DNA of 64,000 bases from contig NW_017962916.1 in assembly GCF_001661345.1 (NCBI RefSeq), positions 257,369 through 321,368 on the forward strand. The letters run 5' to 3'. The translations under genes were made by a program, and so were the position numbers. Shown piece by piece: positions 30,947-41,000 of this stretch. This stretch comes from Ascoidea rubescens DSM 1968. Taxonomy: Eukaryota > Ascomycota > Saccharomycetes > Ascoideales > Ascoideaceae. The notes under the pieces were generated by a model that made no database searches, was not told the DNA's origin, and was given only the letters and a program-made list of their open reading frames with translations. How positions within the stretch are numbered: the stretch's first letter is position 1; every line of letters starts with the position of its first letter.

Positions 30947-31471
30947 ATGAAGGCCTATATATACGACGAAGAAGACCTCTCGGACTACCAAAATAACCAT
31001 GATTCAGGCATTGCTGTGTCTGAAAAGAACCTCAATGACCTAGGCGTTCTCTACTTCAACTACAGCGACTTGAAGGATGTTGACAGCCTTGCTAAAGAGC
31101 GAAACTATCGCAACAGAGACCAAATTGTATTGAATCCCCAAACTGAAAATCTAAAACAAAAACTCGACATGTTCATCAAAGAGCACATTCACGAAGATGA
31201 GGAAATCAGATACATTATCGATGGCTCAGGCTTCTTTGATGTCAGAAGCGCCGACGAGAAATGGATCAGATGTAAAGTAGAAAAAAACGACTTGCTCATA
31301 TTGCCTTCAGGAATCTTCCATCGTTTTACTCTAGACTCAACTAATTATGTCAAGGCTTTGAGACTATTCCAAGATGAACCCAAGTGGGTTGCTTTGAATA
31401 GGCCTGTTGATCTGTCCAACCAATACAGAAAACAGTACGAGCAGAAATACTTATCTTCAATCACAGTATAA
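30947..31471 (+). CDS. ADI1: Acireductone dioxygenase, methionine salvage
   Basis: A 174-residue cupin enzyme that, with Fe(II), cleaves acireductone to formate and the keto acid precursor of methionine. With nickel it follows an off-pathway reaction. The metal ligands are visible: His80, His82 and Glu86 in HIHEDEE, and His125 in GIFHRF, the same spacing as characterised ARD enzymes. The length matches the family (about 180). The start is the first ATG. The upstream sulfur-regulon-like module supports control by methionine limitation. Confidence 0.96.
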   Translation: MKAYIYDEEDLSDYQNNHDSGIAVSEKNLNDLGVLYFNYSDLKDVDSLAKERNYRNRDQIVLNPQTENLKQKLDMFIKEHIHEDEEIRYIIDGSGFFDVRSADEKWIRCKVEKNDLLILPSGIFHRFTLDSTNYVKALRLFQDEPKWVALNRPVDLSNQYRKQYEQKYLSSITV

Positions 31472-31777
31472 TTTGAACAACCCACTCAACATCTACGTCT
31501 ATCTATATCTCTATCTATATTTATATATTATTAATAAATAAACGTTGTCCATATACACTCATAATCAAAATCCGAGAAAATTGCATAAAAATAAAAAATA
31601 AAAAATAAAAAAAAAGAACTCCCCCATTTTTGGCCTCCAAAAAATTTTATTGAAAATTTCAAAATTTGGTTCACTCATCAAATCTAAAATTTATTCTCAC
31701 TATCTCACTATCTCACTATTTCATTATTTCATTATTTCATTATCTCATTATCTCATTATCTACAAAAATAGATAATA
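31472..31777. repeat. ADI1-DBP4 spacer with octamer tandem repeat
   Basis: 306 bp. Bases about 31696-31760 are roughly eight copies of an 8-bp unit (TCACTATC drifting to TCATTATT and TCATTATC) ending 18 bp before the HCA4/DBP4 ATG, so probably within its 5' leader. Confidence 0.8.
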
Positions 31778-34246
31778 ATGGGTAGAAAAAATAAAAATTC
31801 CAAACAATCTTTGTCCTCAAAAAAAAACCAGCGTGCAAAAGAAATTGAATATATCAAAAATCTTGAAGCTCAAATAAACGATTTCAATCCAAATGATTCG
31901 CTAACAATCTCAAATATTTCTCAATTCTCTCAGTTGCCAATATCAAAGGAAACTCTCAGAGGTCTTACAAGTGCAGGCTTTGTGTCTCTCACTGACATTC
32001 AAAAGAAATCAATTCCAGTTTCCCTAAAAAACTTGGATATTCTAGCTTCCGCAAGAACTGGCTCTGGAAAAACATTGGCCTTTCTAATTCCTATAATCGA
32101 AAAACTATACAGGAACCAATGGACTGAATATGATGGTTTGGGAGCTCTAGTTCTATCCCCCACGAGAGAACTAGCCATGCAAACATACGAAGTACTAACA
32201 AAAATCGGCAAGTACAACTCATTCTCTGCTGGTTTGGTTATGGGTGGTAAAGATTTGAAATTCGAAAAAGATCGTATCTACAAAATGAACATCTTAATTG
32301 CCACTCCTGGTAGAATTTTACAGCATTTGGATCAATCTGCTGGTTTAGATGTATCAAATTTACAAATTCTAGTTTTAGACGAAGCTGATAGAATTCTAGA
32401 TATGGGTTTCAAACTGGCTTTAGATAGTATTTTGAACCACTTGCCTCCAACCAGGCAAACTTTGCTCTTTTCAGCAACACAAACAAAATCGATTACTGAC
32501 CTAGCTAGATTGTCTTTAATTAATCCTCAATACGTTGATACTGACAATTTATCAAATCAGAAACCACTCAACTTAACAAATGAAAACACCACCACCACCA
32601 CCAACAACAACAATCAAATCCTATCTGCAACCCCACAATCTTTAGAACAGAGCTACATTATAGCAGAATTGCAGGATAAATTGAACATCTTATGGAGTTT
32701 TATAAAATCACATTTAAAATCAAAAATTATTGTGTTTTTTTCCACATCAAAACAAGTCCATTTTGTTTACGAGTCTTTTAGAAAATTGCAGCCTGGAATA
32801 TCTTTATTAAAACTCCATGGCAGACAAAAGCAAACTTCAAGAACTGAAACAACCTTTAAATTTTCAAATGCTCAGTATTCCTGTCTTTTTGCAACTGATG
32901 TCATTGCAAGAGGCATTGATTTTCCATCTGTTAACTGGGTTATTCAACTAGATTGCCCGGAAGATGTTTCCACTTATATCCATAGAGTTGGCAGATCTGC
33001 TAGATTTGGCAAATCTGGAAAATCTTTGTTATTTCTTTTACCATCAGAATCAAAATTTATCGACAACTTGAAAGCAAAAAGCATTACAACTATAAAACAA
33101 TTGAATATAAAACCGTCAAAGCAAAAAACTGTTCAAAAAGAATTACAAGGTTTATGTTTTAAAAATCCAGAATTAAAATACTTAGCTCAAAAGTGTTTTA
33201 TATCATATTTCAAATCAATTTACACTCAAAAGGATAAACAGGTTTTTCAATTTGACCAATTGCCCTCACAAGAATTTGCAAAATCCTTGGGTTTGTCAGG
33301 AACACCTAAAATTAAATTCAAAAATATGAATGAAAATGATATATCAAAATCAAAACAACTTAAAAATGCTTCCAGAAACTTACTAAAATTATCAAAAGCA
33401 AATGATGATGGTGAAATCCTCGAGGATAAAAATAAAAAAACAAGAACTAAATATGATAAAATGTTTGAAAGACAGAATCAAAATGTCTTGTCAGAACATT
33501 ACTTGGGAATTACATCTGAACTGAAAGATATCAACTATGAATATCAAGATAATAAAGATAACAATGAAAATGATGGTAATAATGATAGCGATGATGACGA
33601 GGATGATGGCAATTTATTAAAAATCAAAAGAATTGACCATAAATTAGATGATGATGATAATGACGATTTAACTTCATTTAATGAAATCAATACATCCAAA
33701 AGAGCATCTAAGAAAGCATTGAGCAGAAAAGCCTCATCTAAAAACAGAGGAAATCCAACAAAACTAGTATTTGATGACGATGGCAACTCACACGCAATAT
33801 ATGAATTAGAGGAAGAAGAAGATTTCCACAAAAAGGGAGATGCAATGGAACAGAAAAAAGAGTTTGTAAGTAAAGAAACTGTGCATATGCAAAGGGCTGA
33901 TGAAGAAGACAAAATCGTGGCCAAAGATAAAAGAGATGCTAAAAAAAGGAGAAGAAAAGAGCTTGAAAGACAAGCCTTGTTGAATGAAAATGACTCTAAA
34001 TTAGGAGCTGGAGTGCAGTTTGTTCTTGGTGAAAACAGTGAAGATGAGAATGGAGATGAATATCAAGATGATTATGAAGAGAATGGAAGTGAAAGTGAAG
34101 AACCCTTATCAAAGAAACCCAAATGGTTTCAGAATAATAAAATTGGAGGTGAAATCAATGATAGTGAAAATGATGATGGTATAGTAGAATTTGAGAGGCC
34201 AGAGACCTTAGAAGATTTGGAGGCATTGACAGCCAAACTTATGTAA
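31778..34246 (+). CDS. HCA4: DEAD-box RNA helicase Dbp4/Hca4, 18S rRNA processing
   Basis: An 822-residue nucleolar helicase. In S. cerevisiae Dbp4/Hca4 releases U14 (and U3) snoRNA from pre-rRNA during small-subunit biogenesis. Motifs in order are a Q-motif ([10 protein letters not shown], about 70), ARTGSGKT (about 90), PTRELA (about 128), TPGR, VLDEAD (about 199), SAT (about 231), ARGID and HRVGRSAR (about 401). The N-terminal basic segment and [11 protein letters not shown] match Dbp4 specifically. An Asn/Thr run interrupts the linker between RecA domains (about 267-280). The C-terminal 250 residues alternate acidic and basic stretches, as usual in Dbp4. The start is the first ATG. Confidence 0.94.
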   Translation: MGRKNKNSKQSLSSKKNQRAKEIEYIKNLEAQINDFNPNDSLTISNISQFSQLPISKETLRGLTSAGFVSLTDIQKKSIPVSLKNLDILASARTGSGKTLAFLIPIIEKLYRNQWTEYDGLGALVLSPTRELAMQTYEVLTKIGKYNSFSAGLVMGGKDLKFEKDRIYKMNILIATPGRILQHLDQSAGLDVSNLQILVLDEADRILDMGFKLALDSILNHLPPTRQTLLFSATQTKSITDLARLSLINPQYVDTDNLSNQKPLNLTNENTTTTTNNNNQILSATPQSLEQSYIIAELQDKLNILWSFIKSHLKSKIIVFFSTSKQVHFVYESFRKLQPGISLLKLHGRQKQTSRTETTFKFSNAQYSCLFATDVIARGIDFPSVNWVIQLDCPEDVSTYIHRVGRSARFGKSGKSLLFLLPSESKFIDNLKAKSITTIKQLNIKPSKQKTVQKELQGLCFKNPELKYLAQKCFISYFKSIYTQKDKQVFQFDQLPSQEFAKSLGLSGTPKIKFKNMNENDISKSKQLKNASRNLLKLSKANDDGEILEDKNKKTRTKYDKMFERQNQNVLSEHYLGITSELKDINYEYQDNKDNNENDGNNDSDDDEDDGNLLKIKRIDHKLDDDDNDDLTSFNEINTSKRASKKALSRKASSKNRGNPTKLVFDDDGNSHAIYELEEEEDFHKKGDAMEQKKEFVSKETVHMQRADEEDKIVAKDKRDAKKRRRKELERQALLNENDSKLGAGVQFVLGENSEDENGDEYQDDYEENGSESEEPLSKKPKWFQNNKIGGEINDSENDDGIVEFERPETLEDLEALTAKLM

Positions 34247-34871
34247 TACTAATAATTGTGAATTGTTGTAATTTCTTGTAATTCTACTTTGTTTATTGCT
34301 TAGTTTTTGCCTATTTTTGTTCGAAATTGGATTTGAGCTTGCTTTTGAGTTACTTTCTTTTGAGGGATGAGAGATTTGGAGGAGCAAAGCAAATATATAA
34401 AAACAGAACTTTATATGGGATAGCAATTATATAAATTGGAAAGTGGTTGGAAATTGATGAGGGAATGTGATATTTTTGGACAAATTGAATCATTGGAAAA
34501 TTGAGTTGATATGAGTAGCAATTTTAGAATTATGTATGTTGTAGTTGTAGTAAACCTAGTATAATAAGGGCATTCTTAAGTATTGAATCATCATTAATTA
34601 ACAACAAATGGAAATTCATTGAGATCTAAGTTAAATAAGGAAAAATACAGTAAATCTTGTTTTTCGATTGTGATTTAGATTGCTAATAGTGAATTGCTAA
34701 ATATTTTTTTGAATTTTGTATTTAAAGACAAGTAGTTAAACAAGATCTCTGTTGCTCAATTAAAGACTCCAGATACAATTACATACACTATATATATTTA
34801 TTGAATTATTGAATTTGTTAATTTATTAGTTTATTAATTTATTTATTAGTTTATTAAATTGCCGAATAAAA
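34247..34871. other. Intergenic DBP4 / MSC1-like
   Basis: 625 bp, AT-rich, with an ATTTATTAG-type repeat immediately before the MSC1-like ATG (34815-34860). No gene was recognised. Confidence 0.5.
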
Positions 34872-36740
34872 ATGAAGTTTCTTAAACAAATTGTTATTTG
34901 TTTAACAATTTTCGAGGTTTCAATTGGACTCCAAGTTTTTGGTGGTAATAAAAAAGATCGAAAAGAATATGATTATAAAAGCATTGTCAAAACATGGGAC
35001 TTGGAGGATATGAAAGATTTTCTAAGTGACCATAACGTTGTTTATAATCAACAAAGCAGTGCTGATGAGATCAAGGACAAATTCAACGAACAATGGGAAA
35101 AAATTGTGAATTATTATAACGAAAACTATGAAAATAGTAATGTTAATGATTACGATACTAAGAATTTAAAACAGAAATTTTTGAAATCGCCCACTGGAGA
35201 TAAGATTAATAAGAACTTGAATTCTGACAGCAATTTCAATTTACACTGGAATTTGTTTTCACCATCTAATAAGGAAGAAGAATTCAAGAGCTGGTTTTTC
35301 AAATCATGGTCGAAAGATGACTTGTACAACTTTTTGACTAAGAATGGAATCGAAGTGTCCAATACAGTTCGCGATTCTAAGGATGAGTTGGCTAAAATGG
35401 TTGAGGACAATTTCGATGAGATTGCAAAGAAATCCAAAAAGAGTGGAAAATATGCTGGGCTGTGGATATTCAGCTATTGGAATGAAAGCTCGTTGAAGCA
35501 ATGGCTTGATGAGAATAAGATTTCGTATGATGAATCACTATCAAGAGACGAGTTGATTAAGAACGTTAGAGACAATATCTATGATGTTTCAAGGGGTGTT
35601 TCGAACAAAGCTGAGGAAGGTAGAAGAGGAATCTGGAATACATTGGAAAATCAGAAAGATACGATTTATAAAACGAGTGAAGATATAAAGAAGGACTTTT
35701 TTGATTTATGGAGTAAAGATGATATTTACAAATGGTTGTCAGAAAATGGGTTGATTGATGGTGGAAAGGAAATCCAACGCAACAAAGACCAGTTAATTGA
35801 AGTTGCATTGAAGAATAAGGATAAGCTATTTGGCGATTGGAGCAAGTGGAATAACTGGAAAGGAGGATTGGACAAAAGCAAAACCAAGAGTGAGAATTTA
35901 ATTAATGATACATTTTTGGTTGGAGTTGAAAACTGGCCCAAAGATCGATTGAAGTTGTATTTAAAGAGTCGAGGTGTTTCTTATGGTGCATTCACAAGAA
36001 GAAAAGAGTTGGTCAAGTTGGTAGAAGAAAACAAGTTCAAGCCAGTTAAATTTTCAAACTGGGGCAAAGACAGTGTAAGTGGAAACGAATGGATATTTGA
36101 AGGATGGAGTGTTGACAATTTGAAAAAGTTTTTGAAGGAGAATAAACAAAGCACTGAAGGAACATTCAAAGAAGTGTTAGACCGAAGTGTGAATTTGTAC
36201 CATGACTTGCTAAGCAAGAATGAAGAGCTAAAAAAGACAATTAATGAAGAGGTTGGTGCAAAACAAGAGCAGATCAAAAAAACTGGAGAAAGCTTTTGGA
36301 CACAGATAAAATACTATTTCCCATTTAGTTATTTCAGTGGAGCAAAGACCACACCAACAAATAGAGAAAGCAGCTGGAACGATTACTTTGATTTCAAGAC
36401 ATGGGAGGAAAGCGACTTGGTGAACTACTTGAGCTCATTTGGATACAAGTTGACCGAAGACAAGAAGGATACTAGTGGAGTTGGAACCGAAGTAAACAAG
36501 AAAATCAATCAAATCAAGTATTATTGGAATGGTAATGACAACAATGGTGTTGGTAATGAACGTGGATACTCAAGAGAAGAATTGGTTGAATTGGCCAGAA
36601 AGAACACTGATTACTATTTAGGGACTAATTTGAGCAAGAGACCAGAAAGCAAAATTGCAAACTTGGCCAATCAGATCCAGTCTAGGGCTTATAGTTTATA
36701 TAGAGGAACTGGAAGCTATTTACAGAATTTATGGCGTTGA
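34872..36740 (+). CDS. MSC1: Msc1/Ish1-repeat protein with signal peptide
   Basis: A 622-residue protein starting with a clear signal peptide (1-20, MKFLKQ then a hydrophobic core). Seven Ish1-type helix-extended-loop-helix repeats follow, each recognisable by W followed by a D/E-x-L-x-x-[FWY]-L pattern. They start near residues 41, 141, 198, 279, 356, 414 and 509. S. cerevisiae Msc1 (513 residues) and S. pombe Ish1 share this architecture. Ish1 is a stress-induced nuclear-envelope protein, and Msc1 was found through meiotic recombination phenotypes. Precise function is unknown. The signal peptide places it in the ER lumen or perinuclear space. Confidence 0.85.
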   Translation: MKFLKQIVICLTIFEVSIGLQVFGGNKKDRKEYDYKSIVKTWDLEDMKDFLSDHNVVYNQQSSADEIKDKFNEQWEKIVNYYNENYENSNVNDYDTKNLKQKFLKSPTGDKINKNLNSDSNFNLHWNLFSPSNKEEEFKSWFFKSWSKDDLYNFLTKNGIEVSNTVRDSKDELAKMVEDNFDEIAKKSKKSGKYAGLWIFSYWNESSLKQWLDENKISYDESLSRDELIKNVRDNIYDVSRGVSNKAEEGRRGIWNTLENQKDTIYKTSEDIKKDFFDLWSKDDIYKWLSENGLIDGGKEIQRNKDQLIEVALKNKDKLFGDWSKWNNWKGGLDKSKTKSENLINDTFLVGVENWPKDRLKLYLKSRGVSYGAFTRRKELVKLVEENKFKPVKFSNWGKDSVSGNEWIFEGWSVDNLKKFLKENKQSTEGTFKEVLDRSVNLYHDLLSKNEELKKTINEEVGAKQEQIKKTGESFWTQIKYYFPFSYFSGAKTTPTNRESSWNDYFDFKTWEESDLVNYLSSFGYKLTEDKKDTSGVGTEVNKKINQIKYYWNGNDNNGVGNERGYSREELVELARKNTDYYLGTNLSKRPESKIANLANQIQSRAYSLYRGTGSYLQNLWR

Positions 36741-38058
36741 AAAGTGTTCAGGAAACTGGGAAAAAAATAAAACAAAAAAAAATGGTACACTGAGAAAAAA
36801 ATTAATTTATGTTTCAGTTGTTTAATGTTCTATTAATTTTTTATTTATGTTTGATTTATGTTTAGTTTATGATTTATTATTATGGAATACTTTTATGGAA
36901 TACTTTTTGAATAAGACTATTCAACAATATGATTAAGGCGTAGCAAAGTTGAACAACCGCAGGAAGGTGCATGTGCAGCTGGAAGGAGCGCTTTGACAGC
37001 CAGAGACCAGCAGTATGGATGCGTCTCAAAGCACCTGTTTGCGCGTGTTTAGTGTTTACCATTCCTGCACGTGAGCATATCTGCATACAGTGTTTTCTGG
37101 ATCAGCGTGGACTAGCACATAAGCGCGCGGCAGAATGCAACAGTCTCTGCAGGCAGTCTGCGGACAAATAGATCCGAAGCGCATGAGCAGTGCACAGCAC
37201 GCTGTGAGATGCGCTGTGTGACACATTATAGTCATCACCCGCAGATAATTGCGTGATGTGCGCGGCAGGGCTGTTGTGGACGGACTCATGTTGTGTTAGA
37301 GGTTGGACGTGCGTGTGTTTAAGCGGAAGTCCGTACTAGCAGGACGGTCGCTAAGCGCGTTCGCTGGGCCTGCATCGGACCCGCGCTGTTTGCTATGGGC
37401 GGGCTGGGGCACGACGCGGTTGGCCACAAAGGCTGCCGTTGTTATCAGAGAACAATAAGTGTCCAATTTAACCCTCCAATGTGTCTAATACGGCCGCTTT
37501 CATTTTGGCCCAAGCTCCCCTAAAGAATTGCTCCCAAAAGCCTCTGATTCAGATATTCCTCTTCAATTGTTTCCTTCCATTATTTCACTTCATGTCAGAA
37601 TCGTTATTTTTTCATTCAATTCTAGCTCTTGGGTCTCTTTAGCTGTACATCTTCTTTCTCTCCTGCTTTTCTTCCTTTCCTCTTTGCTCACTGCTCCATC
37701 TCTGCATCACTACAGCTGTGTTACAATATATTCTTCATCTGAAAACACCAATAGTATCTTTATCTGAAACTGGTTTTCGATTAACTTCCTTTTCCTCAGC
37801 CTTACAAATCCACCTCCCACTTCAATTAGCCCACTAATTCACTGAATTCATTGAATCCACTTATATTTGAACTTAGTGCCTGATATTTGTTTATTTGCTC
37901 AACTGACTACTTTGTTTTTTCCACTTCTTTATTTCTCTACTTGTCTACTCTTTTTCTTTCTCTTTTTTTTCTCTTTTTTATTTCTCTTTTTTTTTTAATT
38001 TTTCTTTATTAATCCTCGTTTTCTTTCAATTTAATCTCTTTTGTTTGAAATTTTCAAG
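36741..38058. other. Long intergenic with GC-rich island upstream of CDC25
   Basis: A 1.3-kb stretch. Bases 36950-37500 form a sharp GC island (about 50-68% GC by 60-base line, with 37321-37440 at 63-68%). It contains GCGC-rich words, a CACGTG and short potential hairpins. No convincing protein frame is present. It could be a structured non-coding RNA or a GC-rich promoter. I could not match it to RNase P, MRP, SRP, snRNA or U3 by eye. From 37500 to 38058 it is a pyrimidine-rich 5' leader of CDC25. Confidence 0.45.
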
Positions 38059-41000
38059 ATGGCTCCTTCTTTATTGGGTTCAAGACTCAAAAGTCACAAA
38101 CTTTCGTCAAATTCAAATAACAACCCACACAATAATTCACACAATAATTCAAATCCAAGTCCAAGTCCAAATTCAAATTCCTCTTCGAGTTTACCATTAA
38201 AAATTGATTCAAAACTATCCTCCCACTCAAAACTAAATCATCCAAATCCGCTCAATTTATCAAATAAAATTATTTCGAATATATCATCAATTTCAAATGA
38301 TATCAATCCCAATATCGATAACAGTAATAACAATAACAATAACAATAACAATAACAATAACAATAACAATAACAATAACAATAACAATAACAATAACAAT
38401 AACAATAATAGCAATAGCAATAGCAATAGCAACAGCAATAATAATAATAAAGATCAAAAAGATATACAACAACCCTTTCCATCTCATCTCCAGTCAAAGA
38501 ATAAACTCTCAATTAACCAATCCCAATCCCAATCCCAATCTCAAACCATTCACAATAATTATGAAAAAATCATAAACGTCATCAAAATATTAAACATTAA
38601 ACCAGTCGACATTGTAGAAGTCTCCTTTGACTATGTATCATCCCAACAAAATATCCTCTCTCTAAAACAACACCAAATCATCTATGTTCTTGAAAAGGCC
38701 TCCTCAGGTTGGTGGAATGGCATTCTACTCAACAATTCAATCAACATCAACTCAAATGATTTCGACTTGGACCTCAAATCAATTAAATCTGTCAGAGGTT
38801 GGTTTCCTTCATCCTATACTAAATCAATCAACTTGTCAATCAATTCTGCTCTCAATAAAAACATCAACAAAAACACCCCCAAAAATACTCAATTCATCTC
38901 CCACAATCACAACAACTCTCACTCTATCCAAAGATCTCACTCAAATGACACCAACGAACCCAACGAAATCAACCAACCTTTTATCCACAACTCAAACTCA
39001 TCTCTACCTCTAGCCAACTTGAAACACACCTCTTCTCATTCCTTTGAAAACATTAAAAACTCTTTATCTCTAAAGAAACACATTTCCAACCAAAACTCAA
39101 AGCCAATCCAAAAATTAATCTTACATCCTCTTTTAAAAGAAAACCTAAAACCTCTTCAAGGAAAAGTCCTATCAAAAGACCAAGTCATAAAATTCTTTGA
39201 TGATAACTCCACTTATTTACCAATTGAAAAACCTCTATTTTGGATTCCAAGATTACACCCCAAATCCCTCTCTTTAATTTTTTATAACGTCGAACTAAAT
39301 TTATATTGTGATCAATTGCCCTTCATGGATTTTCCTCTTAAAAAGAAAATCTATTCCTCAAACCAAACTCAAACTCAAACCCAAACCCAAACCCAAACCC
39401 AATCAAAATTCAAATCAAAACCAAAATCCAAACTTTTGCCTCAATCTCAATCTCAATCTCAACCTCAACCTCAACCCATTAATGATGAAAAAAGCACCTT
39501 TCCTTCTACTGAAACTCCTCCTTTAATCACTTTCAATACTCTAGTATTCGACCATAAAAAATTAGCCAACGACCATGAGCTACTCGTCTTTGGCCATCCA
39601 CAACATTCAAAAAATATTTCAAAATCAAAAATTTCTTCATTGCCAAATAGCAATTCATTTTCTAATGCAGGTTCTCTACTAATGCTACCTGGCGTCTTTT
39701 ATGATGATCCATCTGATATTACAACTTGGGCTGGTTTAGAAAAAAGCTCTCTCTTTTTCATCAATTTATGTATTCTATCTCTTAGAAAAAACGAAAGACA
39801 AGATTTTCTAAATTATTTCAACATCACAAGTAGAATTTGTGTTTTGATCCACTTATCGGCAAGATTGCTAAGAAATAATTTGAAAACTTTTGGAATGGAT
39901 ATTGGCTTACAAAAAAGATTAAGAAGAATCGCAAGATCTGTCGCCCAGATTGGTGTTAATGGTAACTTACATTTGACTGAAGCAGAAGTTGAGGATGTTT
40001 CCAATAAGGAAAAGCTTACACCCATCGACAAACTCAAACTCGTTCAAGAAGTCCAACAACTTCACGAAGAGCTAGCTGCTTCAGCTGCTTCCGAAAAACT
40101 TCGAAAGGAAAAAAATTTAAAGAAACTAGAAAAAAAGAGACCAAAAGTTAATTCTGAAGGTAATCTTGACAACCTTGACGAAGAGACCCCTAAAGTTAAC
40201 AATGTCCAAGATAATGACAACGATGAAGACTTTGATGTTGAAGAAGAAGAAGAAGAAGACGATAATGTTGACGCTGATATTGATTTTGAAAATGGAGATT
40301 CAAACCACAACTCCAACATCAATGGCGTTGAAATTAAAAGCACAACTTCGTATTTGCATCAAGCAGAGGTGGAATCAAACATTTTGAAGAAACACATTTC
40401 CGCCTGTGTTGTCACATTCCACAAACTTTACAAAGCAAAAGCAGCTTCACTGGCTAAAAGATCCAATAAAATGGCCTCGGAATTGGCCAATACTGATGAT
40501 TTCAAACTTCCCCAAGTCTACCCAAGGTTTATTACAGGGTTTTTCAGTGCTGGAAACTGGAAAACACCATTTTTCCCTGATCCTGAAAACCCATTTGTTG
40601 ATCCCTCAGAGCCTGTTCCTGATTCTGATAAGGAAAAGCAAAGAGAAAGGGAAAACGAAAAATTGCAAAAGGTTCTTTCAAATGTCTCTGGAAATATAAC
40701 GAGCAGGAGAACCTCCATTTCCTCAGAGAAAAAAACCGCAAATGTTCAGAAATTCGCTGCTAAAAAACAAGATAGACCCAGTTTGCTATTGAACAAGGAC
40801 TCGTTAAGCTTACTAGTCTCGAGAACTAAAAATCTTATGGATATTTTGGATGTCATTTCAGATGTTATAAAAAACTTCAATTCACCAAAACGAAACCTAG
40901 ATGATATCAATGATTATAAAACCTTTGACGAGACCAACCAGACTAATTTGTCCATCTTAACTAACGTCTATAAAGCATTAACGGTTGCTGCAAAAATCAT

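Noticed and set aside
36880-37289. Small proteins encoded in the GC island
   Set aside because: Frames on both strands overlap, have no family features and no consistent start context.
37321-37440. RNase P RNA based on a GGAAGTCCG string
   Set aside because: The string is one base short of the conserved P4 element, and no partner strand occurs at a plausible distance.
38238-38512. Overlapping frames of poly-Leu, poly-Ile-Val and Tyr-Cys repeats
   Set aside because: These are shadow readings of the AATAAC array in CDC25.
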